A stretch of 10,454 nucleotides of DNA from Euryarchaeota archaeon UBA121 (lineage in GTDB: Archaea; Thermoplasmatota; Poseidoniia; Poseidoniales; Thalassarchaeaceae), in contig DANL01000002.1 in assembly GCA_002499865.1 (NCBI GenBank), forward strand, positions 6,900 to 17,353, read 5' to 3'. The translations under genes and the position numbers were made by a program. Each line of letters opens with the position of its first letter. The stretch's first letter is position 1. Of the stretch, positions 1-6,496 are shown piece after piece. The notes under the pieces were generated by a model. That model saw only the letters and a list, made by a program, of their open reading frames with translations. It ran no database searches and was not told where the DNA came from.

Positions 1-104
1 TGCTTGTGATGCATGTCGACATTGACTGCCCTAGCAGTGACGAGATTGGATCCCTCGAGCAGTTGGGTGTATCCGCTCTGCGAGTTACCTGTTCTCCTAC
101 TCAT
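1..104 (-). CDS. rpl22: 50S ribosomal protein L22 (uL22), N-terminal fragment
   Basis: Only the first 34 codons are inside the window; the gene runs off the left edge. An ATG at 104-102 opens a frame without stops that reads MSRRTGNSQSGYTQLLEG and continues to a TARA element and then MHHK. The Tyr and TARA spacing resembles the start of archaeal L22, where a short tail leads into the TAxA segment and then a KHA helix. A Shine-Dalgarno-like AGGTGA at 114-109 lies four bases before the ATG and overlaps the S19 stop codon. The position directly after S19 is where L22 sits in S10 operons, and this context carries much of the call. L22 lines the peptide exit tunnel of the large subunit. Confidence 0.7.
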   Translation of the reverse strand, partial: MSRRTGNSQSGYTQLLEGSNLVTARAVNVDMHHK

Positions 105-112
105 TTTTTCAC

Positions 113-622
113 CTACTTCAATGCTACATGGGTCGAGGACCTAGTTGCTCCGACACCTGGTCCGGTGTGCGTTACCGACTTCCTCGTTATTGCGAATTCT
201 CCAAGGGAGTGCCCAATCATCTCTGGAACAACCTCGATATTGACGAATTCTCTACCATTGTGTACTCCAATGGTCTTTCCAACCATTTCAGGTAGAATGT
301 ATAGGCCTCTGCAGTGAGTCTTGATGGTCTTATTGCCCTCACTTGATCTTATTTTTTCTAGGAGCTTCTCAGATTCGGGATTTAGCCCCTCATACATCCT
401 TACGATCGACCTTTTTGCCCTTGATGGCATTAGAGAAGCTATGCTGATGGCCTCATAGTCATCTTCAGGAGGCATTAGTGGCATCTCAAGAAGCTGGTCT
501 AACGTGTAGCCCCTCCAGAGGAATTCTTTCTTCCTCCTCTCGCTTATCTTGGATCTCCTCTTCCTTGCTTGCCTTCTGGCAAGTTTTGGGGACCTGAATG
601 CCTTCTTGGAACGACGGGCCAT
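113..622 (-). CDS. rps19: 30S ribosomal protein S19 (uS19)
   Basis: This 169-residue protein is S19 of the small-subunit head, which contacts 16S rRNA with S13. Residues 33-47 (EFLWRGYTLDQLLEM) match the archaeal/eukaryotic S19 start. THCR at 102-105, ILPEMVG at 109-115, PEMIGHSLGEFA at 133-144 and GATRSS at 158-163 are family signatures. The first 30 residues are a very basic extension rich in Arg and Lys. The ATG at 622-620 has a strong AGGAGGT site at 637-631, inside the end of the L2 gene, and the L2 stop is one base from this start, so translation is probably coupled. The gene ends with TAG eight bases before L22. Nothing looks damaged. Confidence 0.97.
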   Translation of the reverse strand: MARRSKKAFRSPKLARRQARKRRSKISERRKKEFLWRGYTLDQLLEMPLMPPEDDYEAISIASLMPSRAKRSIVRMYEGLNPESEKLLEKIRSSEGNKTIKTHCRGLYILPEMVGKTIGVHNGREFVNIEVVPEMIGHSLGEFAITRKSVTHTGPGVGATRSSTHVALK

Positions 623-623
623 A

Positions 624-1349
624 TCACTCGACCTCCTGTTGCCTTACTCTTCCACGGCCGGTTCTGCGAGGTGCGATATTTCCTACCTTCTTACCCGGGG
701 GCGTGTTTCTACTGACTGAGTTGGGACCATGGACAGCCTGATGATTACCGCCACCATGAGGGTGATCTACTGGATTCATGGCCACACCAGACACAGTTGG
801 GTATAGCTTTCCTCTGGCCTTGGCCCTGTAATGAGCCGCCCCTGCCTTCATCAGTGGTTTTTCGGTTCTACCGTGACCCCCAAGTACGCCTATGGTTGCT
901 CTGCAAGTAGAAAGTAGTTCCTTGATTCTGCCACTGGGCAATCTAATTCTTACTTTGTTGCCAGTCCTACTCTCGACTATTGCTGAATTGCCTCCTGATC
1001 TGGCGAATTTGCCACCATCTCCAGGTCTTGACTCGACATTAGACACCGGCGTGCCTTCTGGGATACTACCAAGAATTGTAACATTGCCTGGCCTCAGCTC
1101 AACATTTTCTCCAAATGAAACTGGTTGGCCTACTGAAATTCCCTCTGGGGCGGCCATATGCCCCTCTGTGCCGTCTTCAAACTTGATTTTAGCCAAGGGG
1201 GCCGTATGTGCAGGGCTATGGATCAGGCCAACTACCTCTCCAATCTTATCCTTCACCCTTGGGAGATTATTCGCTGCTGGGAATCTATGGCTGGAAACCC
1301 TGTTCTTAGGACTCGAACCTCGGCGTTGTGAACGTGTTCTCTTACCCAT
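624..1349 (-). CDS. rpl2: 50S ribosomal protein L2 (uL2)
   Basis: This 241-residue protein is L2, a core large-subunit protein next to the peptidyl transferase centre that is needed for subunit joining. The family signature MNPVDHPHGGG lies at residues 191-201, followed by GNHQ where many archaea have GEHQ. The GGRTEKP-type segment is seen as GHGRTEKPL at 158-166, and the tail is basic as expected. The length is normal for archaeal L2. The ATG at 1349-1347 has a GAGGTGA site about four bases upstream, and the L23 stop is 12 bases away. It is the fourth gene of the cluster, between L23 and S19, as in other S10 operons. Confidence 0.98.
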   Translation of the reverse strand: MGKRTRSQRRGSSPKNRVSSHRFPAANNLPRVKDKIGEVVGLIHSPAHTAPLAKIKFEDGTEGHMAAPEGISVGQPVSFGENVELRPGNVTILGSIPEGTPVSNVESRPGDGGKFARSGGNSAIVESRTGNKVRIRLPSGRIKELLSTCRATIGVLGGHGRTEKPLMKAGAAHYRAKARGKLYPTVSGVAMNPVDHPHGGGNHQAVHGPNSVSRNTPPGKKVGNIAPRRTGRGRVRQQEVE

Positions 1350-1361
1350 ATTATCACCTCA

Positions 1362-1652
1362 TCAGAAAGCACCCAGCTTGAGTGCCGCCTCCTCTGCATC
1401 GTAACCTTCGGCTAGACGCACAGAAGCGTGCTTGCCAGTGATCGTGATTCTTGTGTTTACCTTGGCCACTTTGACCTCAAACAGCTCTTCGACCGCCATT
1501 TTGATCTGAGCTTTAGTAGCGTCTCTATGTACGATGAATTCTATTCTGTTATTGTTCTGAAGGAATCCGATATCTGGATCTGAGACCCTTCTAGCCTCAA
1601 GGGTCTTCTCGGTAATCCAAGGCATCAGGATAATATCGAATGGATCCGTCAT
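1362..1652 (-). CDS. rpl23: 50S ribosomal protein L23 (uL23)
   Basis: This 96-residue protein is L23, which sits at the exit of the peptide tunnel and serves as a docking site for SRP and other nascent-chain factors. The conserved MPWITEKT segment is at residues 10-17. The central IEFIVHRDATKAQIKMAVEE block (37-56) and VAKVNTRIT (63-71) are typical of archaeal L23. A short acidic stretch, RVSDPDIGF at 22-30, makes it slightly longer than the roughly 85 residues usual in archaea. The ATG at 1652-1650 has a GAGGTG site at 1663-1658 that overlaps the L4 stop, four bases away, which suggests translational coupling. Confidence 0.97.
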   Translation of the reverse strand: MTDPFDIILMPWITEKTLEARRVSDPDIGFLQNNNRIEFIVHRDATKAQIKMAVEELFEVKVAKVNTRITITGKHASVRLAEGYDAEEAALKLGAF

Positions 1653-1656
1653 AAAT

Positions 1657-2535
1657 TCACCTCATTGCCTCTATTGCTTGCTTGGTCCAAACTGTCAGTC
1701 TTCCGGGGTCCCCCCCTGGAGCTAAGTCTTCTGCACAAAGATCCTTGGCAACTACGACATCTACCCCTGGGACGTTTGAAGCGGCCTTGTGGAGGCCGTC
1801 TCTGTTGGAGACCACCAGAAGGATAGACTTTGGCGTTCTTGTCTTTCTTCCCCTCATGGTTCCCTTTCCAGCTCTGATGGTTTTTCCAGACTTAGCCCTG
1901 GTTAAATCCTCTCCGAGGCCTATGCCCTCCATCATTGCGATGAACTTTCTAGTGGAGTACTGAAGTGGAAGAGATTCGACATCATACTTCTCATCGGATC
2001 CCTGTCTAGACTCAACATAGCCATCGATGATTATAGGGAAATTAGTACCTTCATCGAATCTATGGCCCCTAGCCGCGACAATATCGGGATCTGCAGAAGC
2101 TGCAATTGCGGAGTCTCTCGCAGCCGCTCTTTGCTTGGAGTTTAGTTTCTGTGTCCAGTCTTTGTCGACTTTAGGGCCGTGCGCACGGCGTCCGCCGCGC
2201 GTGTGAGGATTTTGAGCACCGGTTCTTTGGCCGGTCTTCCTCATAATCCTAGATACGCCTCTTCCCTTGCCCCACCATTCAACGGAGTGTTTCATCCCTG
2301 GTTGTGGTGCTTTCTTCCCGTTGTGCTCTCTGTGCCCGTATGGCTGGCGTCGATTTGCCCGAGAAGAGTGTACTGCAGAGCGGATGAGATCCATTCGGAT
2401 GTCTGATGAGAAGGCATCTGGTAGGCTGACTGCCTTTCCTTGCTTGGCCTCTACGGAGAAGGACTCAGCTAGTAATCCGGCATCCAGCTCCTCTTGGTCA
2501 ACGGAGTTGACTAAATCGTAAACCTTTACCTTCAA
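1657..2535 (-). CDS. rpl4: 50S ribosomal protein L4 (uL4, archaeal L4e type)
   Basis: This 292-residue protein is archaeal/eukaryotic-type L4, whose extended loop lines the peptide exit tunnel. Recognisable blocks are DIRMDLIRSAVHSSRANRRQ (45-64), the glycine- and arginine-rich loop with KGRGVSRI and RRAHGPKV, the NSKQRAAARDSAIAA helix, and the late RAGKGTMRGRK segment. The start is a TTG at 2535-2533. It lies two bases from the L3 stop and gives MKVKVYDL, the usual archaeal L4 opening, so the non-ATG start is probably real. A purine-rich GGGGGTC stretch just upstream may serve as a weak ribosome-binding site. Length is somewhat above the usual 250-260 residues. Confidence 0.96.
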   Translation of the reverse strand: MKVKVYDLVNSVDQEELDAGLLAESFSVEAKQGKAVSLPDAFSSDIRMDLIRSAVHSSRANRRQPYGHREHNGKKAPQPGMKHSVEWWGKGRGVSRIMRKTGQRTGAQNPHTRGGRRAHGPKVDKDWTQKLNSKQRAAARDSAIAASADPDIVAARGHRFDEGTNFPIIIDGYVESRQGSDEKYDVESLPLQYSTRKFIAMMEGIGLGEDLTRAKSGKTIRAGKGTMRGRKTRTPKSILLVVSNRDGLHKAASNVPGVDVVVAKDLCAEDLAPGGDPGRLTVWTKQAIEAMR

Positions 2536-2537
2536 CT

Positions 2538-3614
2538 TCAGACCCCCTGTTTGCTTGATGTACTGACATATGTAAGTACGACTTCTTGACTCTCTGATCT
2601 TGGCCTTATTGGATCTCTAAATCTAAGCATCCTCTTGGATGGGCCGGGAAGACTTCCCTGGAATAGGATATATGGATTAGTGACCTCGCCGTAGTTCAAG
2701 AAGCCGCCTGCAGGAGTGATTTCAGATTCCTCTGGGTTGGATATCCTCAGTATTCTCTTGTTGAGCTCAGTTCTTTGATGATACCCCATCTGTCCAGCCT
2801 GAGGTACGGTCTTCCTAACATATCCAGTACCGAAGTCCCCAAGGTTTCCAGCTTGACGCCTTCTCTTACTGTTCTTATGACTCAGGATTTTCACGCCCCA
2901 CCTCTTGACTGCTCCTTGCCATCCCTTGCCCTTGGTGACGCCGACAACATCTACGTCTTGACCCGGGTTCCAAACATCTGCAACAGATATTTCCCCCCCT
3001 AGTCTCTCGGAGGCCCATTCTAGTTTGGCGGAGTTATCACTCCCAGTGAGTCCGACCTCCATAATCTCTGGAGTCTTACCCGGGATACTCTTAACCAGAG
3101 AGGGCTGGGTAGCTACTATCAATCTGACTTCGCACAAATTCTGATCTTTGAGAGAGTCTAAAGCGCCGTCGGCAGAACCACTTCTTGAAGGAATTCTACC
3201 GCCTCTCTTTGCTGGTTTCCTCCCTTGCTCTGCATCCCTCTCTCCACGAGTCTGGTTTGCTAGTCTCGGCATTAGTCCGTCTGGACTTGAGTCTGTCAGG
3301 TCTGCCCATGCCTCACCGGCCGTCTGCATACCATAGGGAGTCATCTTGTACCCCCTGACTGCTAATACCTTCATAGGTGGAGATTCAACTACAGTAACCG
3401 CTTTTCGGACCTCTTGTCCAGCGGAAGTCGAGTTTGGATTGGTATCCCTCATCAGCACATGGGTCATCCCTGCTTTCCAGCCTGCGAAACCAAGTACTCT
3501 GATGTCGGAGTCAGAATTTTCAGGCCAGGCTTGAATTCTACCAAACTTTCTGAGTGCCCTCTTCCGAGGGCTAAAGCCCATGCTACCTCGGCGGGGTCTA
3601 CTCTTGTCGGCCAT
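2538..3614 (-). CDS. rpl3: 50S ribosomal protein L3 (uL3)
   Basis: This 358-residue protein is L3, an early assembly protein of the large subunit that reaches toward the peptidyl transferase centre. It opens MADKSRPRRGSMGFSPRKRA, the classical archaeal L3 N-terminus. Further signatures are FAGWKAGMTHV, the GVTKGKGWQGAVKRWGV segment, and the GTGYVRKTVPQAGQMGYHQRTE block. I chose the ATG at 3614-3612 over a TTG 18 bases upstream because AAAGGAGG at 3628-3621 is ideally spaced for it and because the residues before it are not part of the family. It is the first gene of the operon and is transcribed away from hef. A Lys- and Arg-rich insertion (QGRKPAKRGGRIPSRSGS) is a lineage-specific loop. Confidence 0.97.
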   Translation of the reverse strand: MADKSRPRRGSMGFSPRKRALRKFGRIQAWPENSDSDIRVLGFAGWKAGMTHVLMRDTNPNSTSAGQEVRKAVTVVESPPMKVLAVRGYKMTPYGMQTAGEAWADLTDSSPDGLMPRLANQTRGERDAEQGRKPAKRGGRIPSRSGSADGALDSLKDQNLCEVRLIVATQPSLVKSIPGKTPEIMEVGLTGSDNSAKLEWASERLGGEISVADVWNPGQDVDVVGVTKGKGWQGAVKRWGVKILSHKNSKRRRQAGNLGDFGTGYVRKTVPQAGQMGYHQRTELNKRILRISNPEESEITPAGGFLNYGEVTNPYILFQGSLPGPSKRMLRFRDPIRPRSESQEVVLTYVSTSSKQGV

Positions 3615-3620
3615 TCTAGT

Positions 3621-3628
3621 CCTCCTTT
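3621..3628 (-). promoter_or_regulatory. Shine-Dalgarno site of L3
   Basis: AAAGGAGG on the minus strand lies six bases before the ATG at 3614. It fixes the L3 start at the MADKSRPRRG methionine and shows that the operon mRNA has a leader rather than being leaderless. Confidence 0.8.
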
Positions 3629-3682
3629 GCAATAACCGGAATATTACCGTAAACGGCGTTTTTCCGGGCTAACCACGTCAGG

Positions 3683-3768
3683 GAGGTACCGTGACACCAT
3701 TCCAGCTTTCCGAGTGGTCGGCTGGTTCTGAGGATGCTTTTGCAGAGCCTTCAGGTGTCTGGTACCTC
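3683..3768 (-). ncRNA. candidate structured leader RNA or small RNA (three-way junction)
   Basis: The 86 bases can fold into a closed three-way junction. Seen directly: GAGGTACC at 3683-3690 pairs with GGTACCTC at 3761-3768, and GACACC at 3693-3698 pairs with GGTGTC at 3754-3759, giving a 14-pair stem with a 2/1 internal loop. Inside it, CCAGC at 3702-3706 pairs with GCTGG at 3721-3725, and the same hairpin continues with CGA 3711-3713 and TCG 3718-3720 around a four-base loop. A second hairpin pairs CTGA 3728-3731 with TCAG 3751-3754, GG with CC, and TGC 3735-3737 with GCA 3742-3744 around a four-base loop. The minus strand is preferred because a TATA-like box at 3808-3801 would start transcription about ten bases before the stem. 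It could then be the 5' part of the L3 operon leader or a separate RNA. It lacks tRNA T-arm features and matches no RNA family I know. Confidence 0.45.
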
Positions 3769-3800
3769 ACGTAGTGAGCAGCCTTCCGACAAACATGCCC

Positions 3801-3808
3801 TATATGAA
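3801..3808 (-). promoter_or_regulatory. TATA-like box for the ribosomal protein operon
   Basis: TTCATATA on the minus strand differs at one position from the archaeal consensus TTTATATA. With the usual spacing of about 26 bases, transcription would begin near 3778, giving L3 a leader of roughly 165 bases that contains the whole three-way junction. The same bases read poorly as a plus-strand box for hef. Assignment is by pattern only. Confidence 0.4.
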
Positions 3809-3878
3809 CGAATCGGGATGGAGAAAACAACACTGCTAACAAACAATCTCACTGAAACTATTTTCAACCCCTGCGATA

Positions 3879-5630
3879 ATGGAAGCATCCGTGTCACCCT
3901 ATGTGAGCCATGCTATGCTCAGTGAAGGCCTGGTTGAAGCTAGGGCTTACCAGCTAGAGGCGGTTGATGAGGCACTCACTACTTCCATGCTCTTGGTAAT
4001 GCCAACGGCAGCAGGTAAGACCGCGGTGATATGGATGGCGATCGCCAAAAAGCTGTCTGAGGAAAACGGACGCGTAATATTGATTGCCCCTACAGTTGGC
4101 CTCGTTGATCAGCACCTCAGATCAATACGAGAGGTACTTTCACTTGATGGCGAGGCTATTTCAATAACTGGTCAAGTTCCCCCTTCGAATAGGGTTGGCT
4201 TATGGGAGTCTTCCAGAATAATCATAGCAACTCCAAAAGTAGTTGTTAATGATGTCAAGAGTGATGTCCTGAAACTATCGGAATTCTCACTTCTAGTTAT
4301 TGATGAGGCGCACCACTGTACCGGGGATCATGCAATGGCAATGGCGTGTGATCACTACATCTCATCAAATAGCTCTCCTCACATTCTTGGAGCGACGGCT
4401 AGCCCCGGCCACAGACCAGACACTGTGAGGGAAATTTGTGCTAGGACAGGAGCCACTAGAATACATATTAGAAATTCTGATGAGGAGATGCTTAAGGGAT
4501 ATCTATCTGAGTTGGAGATAAGAGAAATTTCAGTTAGAGTCCCTGAGGAAATGAAAGAACTGGCTCTACCATTCATTATTTGGCAACAGGGCATTGTAGA
4601 CAGGCAGAGACGCCTTGGAAGGTACATTTTACCTGGAATGATTAGTTTCGCAGGACTATCCAGTGCAATGGACAGATCAAAGTCTGCAATAGGGAGAGGA
4701 GAGGTTAGTGGGTATCAGTCAGTCTCTCAGATTGCAATTGCTATGAGATTGCATCATCTTATCAATTGTCTCATGAGCCAGGGAGTATCAGCATCCAGAG
4801 AATACTTGGATAGGTTGGAGAATGGTGACGATTCAAATAAGAAAACAGTCAGAGATTTTCTCAGAGATCCCCGTGTCAGAGACCTTTCAGATAAGCTAGA
4901 AGGGATGGACGAGATACACTCTAAAATTGGCGCGGTTAGAAGAATGATCAGAGAACGATTACGACGGGATCCGAATAGTAGAGTGATTGTTTTCGCCAAC
5001 TACAGGGACACTATAGCGTCGTTAGAGTCCTCTTTAGAGGGCCTAGATAGTGTGAAAGCAGTACGTTTCGTTGGACAGTCTGCCAGAGGCGGGAGACAGG
5101 GCCTTTCACCAAGAGATCAGGTGAGTGTTCTCGATGAGTTTAGAAAAGGCGAGGCGAATGTGCTTTTGGCAACCTCGATTGGAGAGGAGGGCCTCGATAT
5201 ACCGTCTGCCGATCTAGTGATCTTCTACGAACCTGTTTCTAGTGAAATACGTACAATACAGAGAAGGGGCAGAACTGGGAGACGACGTCTTGGAGAGGTC
5301 ATCGTTCTGATTGCTGAGGGCACAAGAGACGAAGGAGCCAAGGCCGCTGCAGTGAGGAGAGAGGAGAATATGCAGAGGGCCGTACATCGAGTAAGGAGAA
5401 GTCTTCCTCGCGTACATCACTCAGACTTATCGAACCTAGATGGTTTTTCAGTCATTGATGACGGATTCTCACTGCCGGCCAATGAATTTGTAATTTCAGA
5501 GAGAGAGAAGAGAAGGAGTCAGATTTCCAAAACTGATTTGACCCCTGCAGATATTGATGATAAATCGGCCAAGAATCTTCCATCTGAGAAAATACGACCT
5601 CGTGGCCAGTACGGACTTGATGATTTCTAG
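3879..5630 (+). CDS. hef: Hef-like superfamily 2 helicase (FANCM family), nuclease domain absent
   Basis: This 583-residue protein matches the helicase half of archaeal Hef, which remodels stalled forks and branched DNA. Visible in order are ARAYQ (21-25), Walker A MPTAAGKT (41-48), DEAH in VIDEAHH (140-146), GATASPG (171-177), VIVFANYRDT (369-378), RFVGQ (396-400), ATSIGEEGLDIP (431-442) and QRRGRTGR (461-468). Residues around 205-345 correspond to the Hef-specific insert between the two RecA-like domains. Classical euryarchaeal Hef continues for about 200 residues into an ERCC4-type nuclease and helix-hairpin-helix region; here the chain stops soon after the helicase core. The last seven residues, QYGLDDF, fit a PCNA-interacting motif. 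The 3879 start gives the longest form; Met13 (ATG at 3915) lines up better with the Pyrococcus Hef start and has GTGAG just upstream, so it may be the true start. The gene converges with its downstream neighbour, five bases apart. Confidence 0.92.
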   Translation: MEASVSPYVSHAMLSEGLVEARAYQLEAVDEALTTSMLLVMPTAAGKTAVIWMAIAKKLSEENGRVILIAPTVGLVDQHLRSIREVLSLDGEAISITGQVPPSNRVGLWESSRIIIATPKVVVNDVKSDVLKLSEFSLLVIDEAHHCTGDHAMAMACDHYISSNSSPHILGATASPGHRPDTVREICARTGATRIHIRNSDEEMLKGYLSELEIREISVRVPEEMKELALPFIIWQQGIVDRQRRLGRYILPGMISFAGLSSAMDRSKSAIGRGEVSGYQSVSQIAIAMRLHHLINCLMSQGVSASREYLDRLENGDDSNKKTVRDFLRDPRVRDLSDKLEGMDEIHSKIGAVRRMIRERLRRDPNSRVIVFANYRDTIASLESSLEGLDSVKAVRFVGQSARGGRQGLSPRDQVSVLDEFRKGEANVLLATSIGEEGLDIPSADLVIFYEPVSSEIRTIQRRGRTGRRRLGEVIVLIAEGTRDEGAKAAAVRREENMQRAVHRVRRSLPRVHHSDLSNLDGFSVIDDGFSLPANEFVISEREKRRSQISKTDLTPADIDDKSAKNLPSEKIRPRGQYGLDDF

Positions 5631-5635
5631 AGGAG

Positions 5636-6496
5636 CTAGTCTCCAATTACTGCTATCCTAGTCCTGAGTTGGGCGAATCTGGTATTGTGATTGCCGAAGG
5701 CGAAAGAGAGTAGCTCGGTCAGATGTATCACTGGGATATTAGTGGTGATTCCAGTAGCCCTGGAGGCCTTTCCCTGATATATGTCCAATATTGAGTGAGA
5801 GAGATTACATGCACTGACGATTATATCTGCTCCTTCTTCCTTGGCTTCAGAGATCACTGCTGCTGATTGCCTTAGTACGGTCGGTTCCTCTGAGAAGATC
5901 CCTGGAGCGCCGACACTGAGGACCCTGCCTTCCCAGTCGATTGGCCTTCCTCCTAGAGATTCAACCAGTTGCTCGAAATATTCTGGATCATTTACACTAT
6001 CCCCTCCACACGCTCCTTCCATTTGGAAATAGGGACTGTAATAGGATGCCACCCTAAAGTCGAACTTATTGACGGCCAGTTTCTCGACCTTATCGAGCCC
6101 TATTTCATCAACTAGAACGTGCAAGAGATGGCGAACTTCTGTATTTCCTGTGAATTCCATACCACATGTTTTGATCAGGACATCATTAATTTCCTTCATC
6201 AGTATATTGTCGGAACGTAGCTTTTCTAAATCCTGTTTCAGATTTCCAGCTGTTGCCGCACAGGGAGTAAGGATTTCTAGGCCTAGGGACTCTGCCATTG
6301 CGAATGTTCTGGCGTTAAGTGCTAACTGAAGACGTTGATTAGCCTGCTTGATAATCCCCGCTCCGCAGGATGTTGCACCCTCCAAGGGAGTAAGTTCGAG
6401 GCCGAGATTTCTAGCAACTGCATCCATAGTTTCTGCTACTTCCGGAGAGCCACTATGAGCTACATTTCCCGGGTGATAGGCATATTTTAGAGGCAT
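5636..6496 (-). CDS. HdrB/SdhE-like CCG-domain protein with most cluster cysteines lost
   Basis: This 286-residue protein has the two-repeat CCG fold of heterodisulfide reductase subunit B and of the SdhE subunit of archaeal succinate dehydrogenase, normally CX31-39CCX35-36CXXC twice, binding non-cubane 4Fe-4S clusters. The scaffold is clear: YAYHPG at 5-10, CGAG at 44-47, ALNARTFAMAESLGLEIL at 59-76, HLLHVLVDE at 123-131, SACNLSH at 228-234 and HLTELLSFAFG at 258-268. The cluster ligands are largely gone: position 11 is Asn, 43 Ser, 82 Thr, 155 Pro, 194 Ser, 195 Val and 233 Ser. Only Cys44, Cys79 and Cys230 remain. Spacing is preserved, so this is replacement rather than deletion. Its ATG overlaps the upstream stop (TGATG), so translation is coupled to the flavodoxin-SdhB-like gene, its probable partner. 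Canonical cluster binding is unlikely; the true function is unknown. Confidence 0.85.
   Translation of the reverse strand: MPLKYAYHPGNVAHSGSPEVAETMDAVARNLGLELTPLEGATSCGAGIIKQANQRLQLALNARTFAMAESLGLEILTPCAATAGNLKQDLEKLRSDNILMKEINDVLIKTCGMEFTGNTEVRHLLHVLVDEIGLDKVEKLAVNKFDFRVASYYSPYFQMEGACGGDSVNDPEYFEQLVESLGGRPIDWEGRVLSVGAPGIFSEEPTVLRQSAAVISEAKEEGADIIVSACNLSHSILDIYQGKASRATGITTNIPVIHLTELLSFAFGNHNTRFAQLRTRIAVIGD

Noticed and set aside
892..1404. Open frame of 170 codons on the plus strand opposite L2
   Set aside because: It lies antisense to a certain ribosomal protein gene, has no recognisable domain and simply mirrors the codon bias of L2. The same applies to the other plus-strand frames across 1-3600.
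3615..3632. TTG start six codons upstream for L3
   Set aside because: The Shine-Dalgarno site would then lie inside the coding region, and the extra residues MQRRTR are not part of L3. The ATG at 3614 fits both spacing and family.
3640..3660. Partial palindrome accggaatattaccgt near L3 as an operator or TATA box
   Set aside because: Only six of eight positions pair, and a promoter there would put the transcript start inside the L3 Shine-Dalgarno site.
3683..3768. The three-way junction as a tRNA (an 86-base length and a CCGAGTGGTC stretch recall a Ser or Leu D-arm)
   Set aside because: There is no GTTCRA T-loop, no anticodon arm in register, and the closing stem is 14 pairs instead of 7.
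3734..3925. Small plus-strand open frame overlapping the hef start
   Set aside because: It overlaps hef in another frame, has low-complexity composition without domain signs, and covers the structured non-coding segment.
5452..5646. Minus-strand 64-codon frame at the end of hef
   Set aside because: It lies antisense to the hef 3' end and has no recognisable features.
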